From the NCBI RefSeq assembly GCF_002995845.1, contig NZ_PVXP01000035.1, forward strand, positions 1 through 32,611: a stretch of DNA of 32,611 nucleotides. Direction: 5' to 3'. Positions 1 to 9,150 of this stretch are shown here, in pieces (the first letter of the stretch is position 1; the number at the start of each line of letters is the position of its first letter). The position numbers and the translations under genes are program-made. Origin of the DNA: Clostridium luticellarii (GTDB lineage: Bacteria > Bacillota > Clostridia > Clostridiales > Clostridiaceae). The notes under the pieces were generated by a model that was not told where the DNA came from, searched no databases, and saw only the letters and a list, made by a program, of their open reading frames with translations.

Positions 1-15
1 TTCCAATACATTCAT
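1..15 (-). CDS. 5' end of an unidentified gene (partial)
   Basis: An ATG read leftwards from position 15 is preceded by a good ribosome site (GAAAGGAGACT at 30-20, 4 bases before the ATG). Only five codons (M-N-V-L-E) lie inside the window, so no family can be assigned. The call rests only on the ribosome site and start codon. Confidence 0.45.
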
Positions 16-87
16 ATTGAGTCTCCTTTCAAAAATTATTTATACTTATTATTACCACTATTACCAGTTATGTATACGTAAAAATAA

Positions 88-122
88 CGTACCTGGATCT
101 GATTTACACAAATCTAGGTACG
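88..122. repeat. Inverted repeat in the leader of the partial gene
   Basis: CGTACCTGGAT (88-98) can pair with ATCTAGGTACG (112-122), 11 base pairs including one G-T pair, around a 13-base loop. On the minus strand it is followed by a short T-rich stretch (TTATTTTTACG) and lies about 70 bases upstream of the gene starting at 15. It could be a leader terminator or attenuator, or a protein-binding palindrome. The sequence does not decide. Confidence 0.4.
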
Positions 123-301
123 CTCCCTAATTATATTTTCTAGTTTTATTATTCATTGAGTTCTGCTCCAAATCAAAGTGTTTTCAAGAAATTTCAATTC
201 TTAATAGTTGACAAATTGATTATAATATTAACAAGATAATGACTCCAACAGCTCAATTTTAAATGAATTGTAGCCTATGAACAATCTAATAAAAATGCAG
301 G

Positions 302-330
302 AGCTCAGAGTGGTTTTTATACTCTGGGCT
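302..330 (-). terminator. Probable terminator of the membrane protein gene
   Basis: AGCTCAGAGT (302-311) pairs with ACTCTGGGCT (321-330) over 10 base pairs with one G-T pair and a 9-base loop. Read on the minus strand the stem is followed after about 6 bases by a TTTTT run (295-291). It lies 33 bases beyond the stop codon of the minus-strand gene at 363-836. Confidence 0.5.
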
Positions 331-362
331 TTAGAATTCTTGTCCTGGCTTTTTTACTGATT

Positions 363-836
363 TCACTTGCCCATAAACAAATCCACATAATTTTTTAATA
401 CTCCTATGGGTTTCTTCTCACTAAACAGCTTATATCTCAAATAATCATCCGTATATATACAAATCGGCATCAGCATAAACCAAAGCACTGCGTATGGCAG
501 GCATACCTGCCCATATAAGCTGCCCGGCATATTGCCATAATTCCATATATCAAGCTTTAGCCACACATTCAAAATCATGCCTGACGTAAATTCCAATATA
601 AGTACTATGCCGGTCCCAATTATACATTCCTGCCACATTTTTCTGTCATAAAATCTCGGGTTTTCATTAAGCCTTCCTATTAAGAAGGCACTTATTCCGC
701 CTACCACCAGCATGCTTATATGAGTCCAGCCGCGCCAGACTCCTTCAAGCACCATATATAAAGAACCCATTATAAATATTAAAAGCAGATCCTTATATAT
801 TATATTTTTTAAGTTGTCGGGTTTGCCATATTCCAT
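363..836 (-). CDS. Putative polytopic membrane protein, CmpB-type (ABC_trans_CmpB family)
   Basis: 157 residues with about four hydrophobic membrane spans (roughly residues 17-33, 38-54, 70-92 and 108-128). Conserved-looking aromatic and glycine segments include VLEGVWRGWTH near residue 29 and LDIWNYGNMPGSLYGQVCLPY near 95-115. This pattern resembles the small clostridial family named putative ABC-transporter type IV (CmpB-like). No ATPase or substrate-binding partner is adjacent, so transport is not supported by context and the biochemical role is unknown. The ATG has a GGGGAGG ribosome site about 13 bases upstream, slightly far. A perfect 8-bp hairpin (858-880) sits just before that site in the leader, and a terminator-like hairpin follows the gene. 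Confidence 0.7.
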   Translation of the reverse strand: MEYGKPDNLKNIIYKDLLLIFIMGSLYMVLEGVWRGWTHISMLVVGGISAFLIGRLNENPRFYDRKMWQECIIGTGIVLILEFTSGMILNVWLKLDIWNYGNMPGSLYGQVCLPYAVLWFMLMPICIYTDDYLRYKLFSEKKPIGVLKNYVDLFMGK

Positions 837-857
837 GTTGACTTTCGGACCTCCCCT

Positions 858-880
858 ATTGCAGGAGGTGTACCTGCAAT
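858..880. repeat. Hairpin or palindrome in the leader of the CmpB-like gene
   Basis: ATTGCAGG (858-865) and CCTGCAAT (873-880) form a perfect 8-bp stem with a 7-base loop. It lies directly upstream of the ribosome site (857-851 on the minus strand) of the gene at 363-836. On the plus strand it is followed by GAAATTTTTC, so a weak plus-strand terminator is an alternative. An operator is also possible. Confidence 0.4.
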
Positions 881-1079
881 GAAATTTTTCTATAATACTA
901 TTTTAACAATTCCAGTTTAATTTATTCGTTTTCACTTGTTTTATAGATTATAGACATACTTTATGTCTTTAACATTTTGTGATATACTGATAATAATTCT
1001 TACATAATTATAAATTTTCATAATATTTATCGTACAGTAAAATTTATAAAAACCATATTTATATTAAGGAGGCTTTTTT

Positions 1080-2603
1080 ATGAGTAAACATCTTTTCTCA
1101 GATATCCGTATTCCCATCGAAGCAGACAATCCATCTATCAAAAGAATCGAAAAGCTTTGTATCAAATGTGGACAATGCAGACGTGTATGTGAAAATGACA
1201 TTGCAGTAGGCAGCCTGTATGATCTTGAAAGTACAGGTGATATTCCAATCTGTATTCATTGTGGACAATGTGCAAATATTTGTCCTGTAAATTCCATTAC
1301 AGAAGTCTATGAATACCAAGAAGTTCGTAAAGCAATAAATGATCCCGATAAAATAGTTATTTTCAGTACTTCTCCATCAGTGAGAGTAGCTTTAGGTGAA
1401 GAATTCGGTTTAAAACCCGGCTCCTTTGTAGAAGACCAAATGGTAGCATCGTTACGTGCTCTGGGCGGGGATTATGTGCTGGACACCAATTTTGCCGCAA
1501 ATCTTACAATTATGGAGGAAGCTTCAGAATTAGTTGAACGTATAACTAAAAAAGCAAGCCCCCTTCCACAATTTACCAGCTGTTGTCCTGCCTGGGTAAA
1601 ATTTGTGGAAACTTTTTATCCTGAAATGATACCTAATCTTTCATCAGTAAAAAGTCCTATTGGTATGCAGGGTCCCACAATCAAAACTTACTTTGCAAGA
1701 GAAAATGACATTGATCCTTCTAAAATAGTCAACGTGGCCGTTACTCCCTGTACGGCAAAAAAATTTGAAATCCGCCGACCGGAAATGAATGCATCCGCAA
1801 CTTATAATAAAGTACCTGAACTCAGAGATATGGATTATGTAATAACCACCCGTGAACTGGCAAAATGGATGAAGGAGGAAAATATGAATTTAAATGCCCT
1901 TCCCCCATCAAAATATGACAGCCTAATGGGAGCAGCTTCCGGCGCAGGTATAATTTTTGGAAATACAGGCGGAGTTATGGAAGCAGCAGTAAGAACAGCT
2001 TATTACTTAATCACCGGAAAAAATCCCACAGAAAATTTTCTTGACTTAAAGCCAGTAAGAGGTATGGATGGAATCCGACAGGCTGATTTGAATATGGGGA
2101 ATATTTCTATAAAAGCAGCTGTTGCTCACGGAACCGCCAATGCTGAGATTTTGCTCGAAAAAATCAAATCAGGAGAAGTATCTTATGATTTCATAGAAGT
2201 TATGACCTGCCGTGGAGGATGTGTAGGGGGTGGTGGACAACCAAAAACAACCGTCCCTATGAATGATGAGATCAGATCTCAGAGAATTGCAGCTTTATAC
2301 AAAAAAGACAGATCCCAATCTCTGCGTTTAAGCTACGAAAATCCAGACATTAAACGTGTATATAAAAATTTTTATGGGAAACCGCTAAGTAAGCTTTCCC
2401 AGCAGCTCCTACATACAACTTACGTGAACAGAAGCACCAATCTTGGGAAAAAAGGCATGATCAAAAAGAATGGACAGCAGCAAAAGTCGGAGCATGATGT
2501 TTCCTCCCGTTCAAGCAAAAAGAAATTCAGATGTAAAGTCTGTGGTTACATATATGAGGGGATACAATGCCTGAAAATTACAAATGCCCTGTCTGCGGTG
2601 TAG
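1080..2603 (+). CDS. [FeFe] hydrogenase catalytic protein with truncated C-terminal rubredoxin domain
   Basis: 507 residues. Residues 27-37 and 58-68 carry two [4Fe-4S] ferredoxin motifs (CxxCxxCxxxC). The H-cluster motifs follow: TSCCPAW at 166-172, VTPCTAKKFE at 221-230 and EVMTCRGGCVGGGGQP at 373-388. Cysteines 169, 224, 377 and 381 are the expected H-cluster ligands, and C168 the proton-relay cysteine. The usual methionine before the second-motif proline is threonine (T222), as I recall for group B enzymes. Expected reaction: reversible reduction of protons to H2 with ferredoxin-type electrons, in the cytoplasm. After a polar linker (about 455-482) a rubredoxin domain starts (KKFRCKVCGYIYEG, 481-494), but the frame then shifts and ends after 13 unrelated residues. 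Ribosome site AGGAGG is 8 bases before the ATG. It is monocistronic by context, with no HydE/F/G maturases nearby. Confidence 0.88.
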   Translation: MSKHLFSDIRIPIEADNPSIKRIEKLCIKCGQCRRVCENDIAVGSLYDLESTGDIPICIHCGQCANICPVNSITEVYEYQEVRKAINDPDKIVIFSTSPSVRVALGEEFGLKPGSFVEDQMVASLRALGGDYVLDTNFAANLTIMEEASELVERITKKASPLPQFTSCCPAWVKFVETFYPEMIPNLSSVKSPIGMQGPTIKTYFARENDIDPSKIVNVAVTPCTAKKFEIRRPEMNASATYNKVPELRDMDYVITTRELAKWMKEENMNLNALPPSKYDSLMGAASGAGIIFGNTGGVMEAAVRTAYYLITGKNPTENFLDLKPVRGMDGIRQADLNMGNISIKAAVAHGTANAEILLEKIKSGEVSYDFIEVMTCRGGCVGGGGQPKTTVPMNDEIRSQRIAALYKKDRSQSLRLSYENPDIKRVYKNFYGKPLSKLSQQLLHTTYVNRSTNLGKKGMIKKNGQQQKSEHDVSSRSSKKKFRCKVCGYIYEGIQCLKITNALSAV

Positions 2604-2632
2604 GAATAGATCAGTTTGAAGAAATAAATTGA
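2556..2632 (+). other. Out-of-frame second half of the rubredoxin domain
   Basis: Reading from 2561 in the frame one base back gives D-T-M-P-E-N-Y-K-C-P-V-C-G-V-G-I-D-Q-F-E-E-I and a TGA at 2630-2632. This is the exact second half of a rubredoxin (second CPxCG knuckle). In the hydrogenase frame only the first knuckle (CKVCG, residues 485-489) is made. Adding one G to the GGGG run at 2558-2561 would restore a complete domain. See the finding on this site. Confidence 0.85.
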
Positions 2633-2668
2633 TTTGTAAAAAAAAGCTTATAAAACAAATCAGATCAG

Positions 2669-2700
2669 TAGGTGTTATCAATAATTGTTGGTAACACCTA
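2669..2700. terminator. Hairpin between the convergent hydrogenase and smpB genes
   Basis: TAGGTGTTA (2669-2677) pairs perfectly with TAACACCTA (2692-2700), 9 base pairs. It sits between the 3' end of the hydrogenase gene (stop at 2603, or 2632 in the shifted frame) and the 3' end of smpB (2787). No uridine tract directly follows on either strand, so it is only a probable bidirectional terminator. No tmRNA gene is present here, although ssrA often neighbours smpB. Confidence 0.4.
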
Positions 2701-2786
2701 TTCAAGTATAATACCCAAATTTTATCATTTTTCTCTAAATAGCATAAAGCTCCTTTGTATTATCCTCTCCATAAATTCCCCATTCT

Positions 2787-3257
2787 CTATCTGTATTTCT
2801 GCTTCATCTGTCTTTCTATATCCCTTTTGGCTGCCTTTTCCAAAAGTGTATTTCTCTTGTCATAATTTTTCTTTCCCTTGGCCACAGCTAAATTTACCTT
2901 TACTCTGCCGTGTTTAAGATAAAGAGATAGCGGAATAATTGTATATCCCTGCTGACTGGTGTATCCGTCCAGCTTCATTATTTCCCTTTTATGAAGAAGT
3001 AATTTTCTATCCCTCAAGGGATCTCTATTAAAAATATTTCCCTTGTCATAGGGACTTATATGCATATTTCGTATGAATATCTCTCCATTTCTTATCTCAC
3101 CATAACTGTCCTTTAAATTGGATTTACCTTCTCTTATGGATTTAACTTCTGTTCCCACCAATTCTATTCCGGCTTCTATAGTTTCTTCAATAAAATAATC
3201 ATGCCTCGCCTTTCTGTTTTCTGCAAGAGTTTTATTATTAGACTTGCTTTTAGCCAT
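2787..3257 (-). CDS. smpB: SsrA-binding protein SmpB
   Basis: 156 residues, the normal SmpB length. It binds tmRNA and brings it to stalled ribosomes for trans-translation. Recognisable segments are [20 protein letters not shown] near 14-33, [19 protein letters not shown] near 35-53, and [13 protein letters not shown] near 62-74. The basic tail [20 protein letters not shown] is typical of the family. The ATG ([10 protein letters not shown]) is preceded by a GGGGATGG-type site. The gene follows rnr with a gap of about 40 bases on the same strand. The rnr-smpB pairing is common in Firmicutes and links nonstop-mRNA decay with ribosome rescue. Confidence 0.97.
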   Translation of the reverse strand: MAKSKSNNKTLAENRKARHDYFIEETIEAGIELVGTEVKSIREGKSNLKDSYGEIRNGEIFIRNMHISPYDKGNIFNRDPLRDRKLLLHKREIMKLDGYTSQQGYTIIPLSLYLKHGRVKVNLAVAKGKKNYDKRNTLLEKAAKRDIERQMKQKYR

Positions 3258-3299
3258 AATAGTCTATCCATCCCCTTTTTATTCAAAATTTCAGCTATC

Positions 3300-5453
3300 T
3301 TACCTTTCACTTGACTTATCATTATCTTCTTCAGCATCATCTTTTTCCACCAGTTCAAAATATATCTCATGAGCGAACATATCCACCTTAACCACGCGGA
3401 TTCTCACTTCATCTCCCAATTTATATATATTCCTGGTTTTTTCTCCAATGAGACTCAGATGTTTTTCATCATATATATAATAATCATCCTCTAAAGTGCT
3501 CATATGGACCAATCCTTCAATTGTATTTGAAAGTTCAACAAACATTCCAAAATTGGTGACTGAAGACACTATACCATCATATTCCTCACCAATTCTCTTG
3601 CTCATATACTCTGCCTTCTTAAGATCATCTACTTCTCTTTCAGCATCCTGGGCCAATCTCTCCGTATCAGAAGTTTGTCTCGCTGCGTACTCAACTTCTT
3701 TAGCCAATTTTTTTATTCTTCCTTCATTTAATTTCCCGTTTATGAACTCCTTGATTATTCTGTGTATAATAAGATCAGGATATCTCCTTATAGGTGAAGT
3801 AAAATGGCAGTAATATCTGGCTGCCAGCCCAAAATGGCCCACACATTCCGGTGAATACCTGGCTTGTTTCATGGAACGAAGAAGAAGGGTGCTCACCACG
3901 GTCTCCTCTTTTTTCCCTTTTACCTTCTCTATAATATCCTGAAGTGCTTTAGGATGAACTTCCTGCCCCCACTTGATTACATATCCCAGGTTATGGACAA
4001 ATTCATTAAAACGCATCAATTTTTCTTCGTCAGGATCTTCATGTATCCTGTATACGAAAGGTATATTGGTCCAAAACATATGCTCAGCTATAGTTTCATT
4101 GCACACCAGCATAAATTCTTCTATTATTCTATTGGATATACCTCTTTCATAGGGTTCAATACTTATGGGTACCCCCAGTGAGTCCAAAGTTATTTTACAC
4201 TCCTCAAAATCAAAGTCTATGGCACCTCTTATCTTTCTCTTTTTATTCAGTATTCTGCAAAGTTCTTCCATAAGCTTAAATGTATCCACCAGATAATCAT
4301 ATCTGCTCATAATTTCCGGATCCTCATGTTTGAGTATTTTAGTAACATCCGTATATGTCATTCTCTCATTGCTCTTTATTATGCTCTCCACGATGTCGTG
4401 CTTTAATACCTTTCCGTTTTTATCTATTTCCATAAGACAGCTTAAAGTCAGCCTATCCGTATTGGGATTCAGACTGCAGATTCCATTGGACAATTTTCGC
4501 GGAAGCATCGGTATAACTCTATCTATAAGATATACTGAATTTCCTCTCTTCAATGCTTCTCTGTCCAGAGGGCTGTTCTCATGTACATAATGGGATACAT
4601 CTGCTATGTGAACACCCAAATAATAATTTCCATTTTCAAGCTTTCTTAAGGATACAGCATCATCAAGATCCTTGGCATCTTCGCCGTCTATTGTAACTGT
4701 AACTACATCCCGCAAATCCACACGTCTTTTATATTCACCCTCGGGTATTTCATCAGGGATATTTTCCGCATATGCCAGAACCTTTGCAGGAAAATCTTCA
4801 GGAAGGTTATTCTTTTTTATTATTGTCAATATGTCTATTCCCTTTTCTCCTCTTTTTCCTAAGATGTCTACTATTTTCCCCTCCGGATTTCTTCTATTGC
4901 CGGACCACTTGGTTATCTGTACAATTACAATATCCCCTGTCTCCGCATCTTTTTTGCACTCTTTGGGGATGAATATATCCTGATATATACGTTTTTCCTC
5001 CGGTACCACAAAGCCAAAATTCCTGCTGTTTTCAAAAGTACCTATTATTGTCTTATTTGCCCTTTCAAGTACTCTTATTATTTCACCCTCACATTTTTTA
5101 CCCTTGTTTTCCTCTTTGATCACCTTTACTACCACTTTATCCCCATTCATAGCCCCGTTGGAAAATGAAGAGGATACAAACACGTCCATTCCTTCATCGT
5201 CCGGTATGACAAATCCGTATCCCTTTTGATGCCCCTGGAATTTTCCCGTTATAAGTCCCATTTTATCAGGTAAACCATATCTATTAGTGCGTGTTCTAAT
5301 TATCAATCCTTGTGTTTCCAAATCATCTACAATTTTTTTGAACTCTTTTATTTCACTTTTTTTTATGCCAAACGCCTTTCTCAATTCTTTCATAGTCATA
5401 GGCTTGTATGCTTGTTCTCTCATAAAATTTATAATTGCTTCTTTTACGTTCAT
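3300..5453 (-). CDS. rnr: Ribonuclease R (3'-5' exoribonuclease)
   Basis: 717 residues, normal for RNase R. An N-terminal winged-helix region (about 1-60) is followed by two cold-shock-type OB folds (about 65-200), the RNB catalytic domain (about 245-580), and a C-terminal S1 domain (about 628-705, EEYDGIVSSVTNFGMFVELS). The catalytic metal-binding segment is TIDGEDAKDLDDAVSL (254-269) with aspartates 257, 262, 264 and 265. The enzyme degrades structured RNA processively and works with SmpB/tmRNA on nonstop messages. Start ATG with AAAGGTGGTG seven bases upstream. A promoter candidate lies at 5534-5563, and the upstream secG gene has its own terminator, so rnr-smpB is probably a separate transcript. 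Confidence 0.96.
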   Translation of the reverse strand: MNVKEAIINFMREQAYKPMTMKELRKAFGIKKSEIKEFKKIVDDLETQGLIIRTRTNRYGLPDKMGLITGKFQGHQKGYGFVIPDDEGMDVFVSSSFSNGAMNGDKVVVKVIKEENKGKKCEGEIIRVLERANKTIIGTFENSRNFGFVVPEEKRIYQDIFIPKECKKDAETGDIVIVQITKWSGNRRNPEGKIVDILGKRGEKGIDILTIIKKNNLPEDFPAKVLAYAENIPDEIPEGEYKRRVDLRDVVTVTIDGEDAKDLDDAVSLRKLENGNYYLGVHIADVSHYVHENSPLDREALKRGNSVYLIDRVIPMLPRKLSNGICSLNPNTDRLTLSCLMEIDKNGKVLKHDIVESIIKSNERMTYTDVTKILKHEDPEIMSRYDYLVDTFKLMEELCRILNKKRKIRGAIDFDFEECKITLDSLGVPISIEPYERGISNRIIEEFMLVCNETIAEHMFWTNIPFVYRIHEDPDEEKLMRFNEFVHNLGYVIKWGQEVHPKALQDIIEKVKGKKEETVVSTLLLRSMKQARYSPECVGHFGLAARYYCHFTSPIRRYPDLIIHRIIKEFINGKLNEGRIKKLAKEVEYAARQTSDTERLAQDAEREVDDLKKAEYMSKRIGEEYDGIVSSVTNFGMFVELSNTIEGLVHMSTLEDDYYIYDEKHLSLIGEKTRNIYKLGDEVRIRVVKVDMFAHEIYFELVEKDDAEEDNDKSSER

Positions 5454-5533
5454 TTTTTCACCACCTTTTATTATATTGACATTAAAGGAAAAAAATATTC
5501 AGTATTGCCCGTATTTGTTTCAGGTTTAATTCA

Positions 5534-5563
5534 ATAATATATTACTGTCATTTTAAAAGTCAA
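5534..5563 (-). promoter_or_regulatory. Candidate promoter of rnr-smpB
   Basis: Minus-strand -35 TTGACT (5563-5558), an 18-base spacer and -10 TATTAT (5539-5534), about 80 bases before the rnr ATG. A terminator-like hairpin for secG lies upstream (5666-5688), consistent with a fresh start of transcription here. Confidence 0.5.
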
Positions 5564-5665
5564 TGTATTTAGATCATTATCGAGTACTCCTTTTGATATT
5601 CAATATTTAAATTTCGCACTTTGCAATAAATGTAGCAGCTTTTATATAAATTTCTATAAAAAATA

Positions 5666-5688
5666 AATAGAGTAAATCATACTCTATT
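5666..5688 (-). terminator. Terminator of secG
   Basis: On the minus strand AATAGAGT (5688-5681) and ACTCTATT (5673-5666) form a perfect 8-bp stem with a 7-base loop. It is followed by TATTTTTTATAG. It lies 24 bases beyond the secG stop codon. Confidence 0.7.
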
Positions 5689-5711
5689 CATACAAACTAC
5701 TGTTAAAATAA

Positions 5712-5945
5712 TTATTTTATCAAGTTTTGAACTATACACACAGCTGCAAATGCTACAGCAAGAATAACAGTCAATTGAGACAGCATGGCCTCTGACGTTC
5801 TGGACTTGTTTCTTGAATAAAAACTTTCCGCTGCACCGCCGGATATAAAACCACTCAATCCATTGGTTCTACCTGGCTGCATAAGCACAACAGTTACGAG
5901 CATAATTCCTATTATCAGTTGTAAAATTATTAAAAAAGTATGCAC
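5712..5945 (-). CDS. secG: Preprotein translocase subunit SecG
   Basis: 77 residues with two membrane helices (about 3-22 and 55-75). The loop carries the SecG signature LMQPGRTNGLSGFISGGAAESFYS near 22-45. It is the small accessory subunit of the SecYEG channel in the cytoplasmic membrane. The start is GTG (5945-5943), supported by AGGAGGTG nine bases upstream. It lies between eno and rnr, a common clostridial order (eno-secG-rnr-smpB). Confidence 0.95.
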   Translation of the reverse strand: MHTFLIILQLIIGIMLVTVVLMQPGRTNGLSGFISGGAAESFYSRNKSRTSEAMLSQLTVILAVAFAAVCIVQNLIK

Positions 5946-6000
5946 GGCTCTTCACCTCCTGCCACTATATGTAGAATATCATTATGCTAAAATCAATATA

Positions 6001-6029
6001 TATTTAATACTACCACATATATGTGTCAA
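6001..6029 (-). promoter_or_regulatory. Candidate promoter of secG
   Basis: TTGACA (6029-6024), a 17-base spacer and TAAATA (6006-6001) on the minus strand, about 55 bases before the secG start. The -35 is perfect and the -10 weak. Confidence 0.4.
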
Positions 6030-6062
6030 TTTCAATTTACAGATTTTCATTTAGATAATTAA

Positions 6063-6100
6063 TGTTAAGTCAGGAAGGTACCAACTCTCCCAACTTAACA
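6063..6100 (-). terminator. Hairpin downstream of eno
   Basis: TGTTAAGT and ACTTAACA (8 bp, outer arms at 6100-6093 and 6070-6063) continue after a two-base mismatch into a GGA/TCC segment, giving a long stem. It lies 54 bases after the eno stop and before the secG promoter candidate. There is no real uridine tract, so termination is inferred from position. Confidence 0.4.
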
Positions 6101-6153
6101 CCTTTATATCCTCCAGCAAAAGATATGAGATTTACAAACTGAATTATAGAAAA

Positions 6154-7478
<1,325 letters not shown>

Positions 7479-7533
7479 TCTTCAACTCCCTTCGATTTTT
7501 ATTTACATACATCACTTAAAAATTTCAAACTCA

Positions 7534-9066
7534 TCATTTCAAAATAAGACTTTTACCCGTCATCTCTTCAGGTTTTGAAAGTCCCATGACTTCAAGCATT
7601 GTGGGGGCAATATCCGCCAAAATACCATCTCGCCTCAAGGGTACTGCATTCCTTGATATATATATAAACGGTACTTTATTGGTAGTATGAGCTGTCATAG
7701 GTTTTTTCGTGGAATACTCCATCATCTGTTCACAATTTCCATGATCCGCTGTTATAAATACTGTTCCCTGCTTTTCCAGTACTTTATTCACGATCTTCCC
7801 CACACATTCATCTACCACTTCAACTGCAGTTTTAGCTGCTTCAAAAATTCCTGTATGTCCCACCATATCTGGATTTGCAAAATTAAGTATTATCATATCG
7901 TATTTGTCCATGTCCAATCTATTTAACAGTTGAGACGTAACTTCCCTGGCACTCATTTCAGGTTTTAAATCATAAGTAGCAACTTTAGGTGAGGGAATAA
8001 GCACCCTGTCTTCATTTTTATTGGGAACTTCAACTCCTCCATTAAAAAAGAAAGTCACATGTGCATATTTTTCGGTTTCCGCTATTCTCAATTGGTTCTT
8101 CCCCATATTACTTACATATTCACCCAGGGTGTTTTTGTAGTATTCATTCTGGAAAGCTACATCCACATTTTCTATAGTAGCATCATATTCAGTCATGGTT
8201 ACGAATTCCAAATTTAGTTTATTTCTTTTAAAGGCTTTGAAGCTGTCATCAATTATCGCCCTGGTCAGCTGCCTTGCCCTATCTGGTCTGAAATTGAAAA
8301 ATATTACGGAATCCCCATTTTTTATAGTGGCTGCAGGTTTCCCTTCTGTTTCAATTACAGTTGGAACTATAAACTCGTCTGTCACACCATTTTCATAAGA
8401 ATTTTCTATGGCCTCCAGTGCACTGCCGGCTTTATTTCCTGTACCATACACCAGTGCATTATATGCCAGCTGTACTCTTTCCCATCTCTTATCCCTGTCC
8501 ATGGCATAGTACCTGCCCGATATGGTAGCTATACTGCCTACTCCAATTTCTGCCATATACTGATTTATATCTTTTATATAAGCACCCGCCGAAGATGGAG
8601 GAACATCCCTTCCATCTGTAAATGCATGAATGTACACTCTACCAATGTGCTTCTTTTTGGCAAACTGCAAAATCCCCTTTAGATGATCCATATGAGAATG
8701 TACTCCTCCAGGCGATACAAGCCCCATAAGATGAAGATCCGAATCATTTTCAATAACATTGTCCATAGCTTTGTTCAAAGCTGTGTTTTTAAAAAATTCT
8801 CCATTTTCTATGGACTTTGTAATTTTGGATAAATCCTGATATACTATTCTTCCAGATCCTATATTCAAATGTCCTACTTCAGAATTTCCCATCTGGCCTT
8901 CCGGCAGCCCCACACTTTTTCCACTTGCTGACAGCTCAGTATGGGGATACTGCATTAAATAGCTGTCAATATTAGGCTTGTATGCTGCTTTTACTGCATT
9001 TCCCTGTTTTTTTTCAGAAATTCCAAAACCATCTAATATCATAAGCATTACTGGATTCTTTTTCAT
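7534..9066 (-). CDS. gpmI: 2,3-bisphosphoglycerate-independent phosphoglycerate mutase
   Basis: 510 residues from the ATG at 9066, the usual length for this Mn-dependent alkaline-phosphatase-superfamily enzyme. It interconverts 3- and 2-phosphoglycerate. Metal residue D12 lies in MLMILDGFG and the phosphoserine S62 in GNSEVGHLNIGSGR. DGRDVPPSSA, FRPDRARQL and the C-terminal TADHGNCEQM metal site are also present. An in-frame ATG 21 bases upstream exists, but the ribosome site GGAGG lies between the two, six bases before the second ATG, so the second start is chosen. Part of the operon between tpiA and eno. Confidence 0.97.
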   Translation of the reverse strand: MKKNPVMLMILDGFGISEKKQGNAVKAAYKPNIDSYLMQYPHTELSASGKSVGLPEGQMGNSEVGHLNIGSGRIVYQDLSKITKSIENGEFFKNTALNKAMDNVIENDSDLHLMGLVSPGGVHSHMDHLKGILQFAKKKHIGRVYIHAFTDGRDVPPSSAGAYIKDINQYMAEIGVGSIATISGRYYAMDRDKRWERVQLAYNALVYGTGNKAGSALEAIENSYENGVTDEFIVPTVIETEGKPAATIKNGDSVIFFNFRPDRARQLTRAIIDDSFKAFKRNKLNLEFVTMTEYDATIENVDVAFQNEYYKNTLGEYVSNMGKNQLRIAETEKYAHVTFFFNGGVEVPNKNEDRVLIPSPKVATYDLKPEMSAREVTSQLLNRLDMDKYDMIILNFANPDMVGHTGIFEAAKTAVEVVDECVGKIVNKVLEKQGTVFITADHGNCEQMMEYSTKKPMTAHTTNKVPFIYISRNAVPLRRDGILADIAPTMLEVMGLSKPEEMTGKSLILK

Positions 9067-9150
9067 TTTTACCTCCAAAACTTTCAAAGAGTTTAAATTT
9101 CAATATTGCCGTTTATACTTTGTCTTCTCAAAAATCATACTAAAATTTTC

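Larger units (their letters stand above)
16..362. other. Intergenic stretch, no convincing gene
   Basis: AT-rich, about 350 bases between the partial gene at 1-15 and the membrane protein gene at 363-836. It holds two inverted repeats (88-122 and 302-330). A TTGACA at 208-213 and a TATAAT at 221-226 are only 7 bases apart, too close to be one promoter. A 27-codon frame at 277-360 has no ribosome site and runs through the hairpin at 302-330, so it is not called. Confidence 0.6.

Noticed and set aside
208-226. TTGACA followed by TATAAT
   Set aside because: The two hexamers are only 7 bases apart, so they cannot serve one promoter, and neither has a good partner at 16-18 bases.
277-360. 27-codon plus-strand frame with a hydrophobic product
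   Set aside because: No ribosome site, and it runs through the hairpin at 302-330 that better explains the sequence.
2633-2786. Possible tmRNA (ssrA) next to smpB
   Set aside because: The gap is about 150 bases, far too short for a 350-base tmRNA, and no tRNA-like ends are visible.
9064-9087. Upstream ATG of gpmI adding seven residues
   Set aside because: The ribosome site lies between the two ATGs, so only the downstream one can use it. The extension is also absent from the usual N-terminus.
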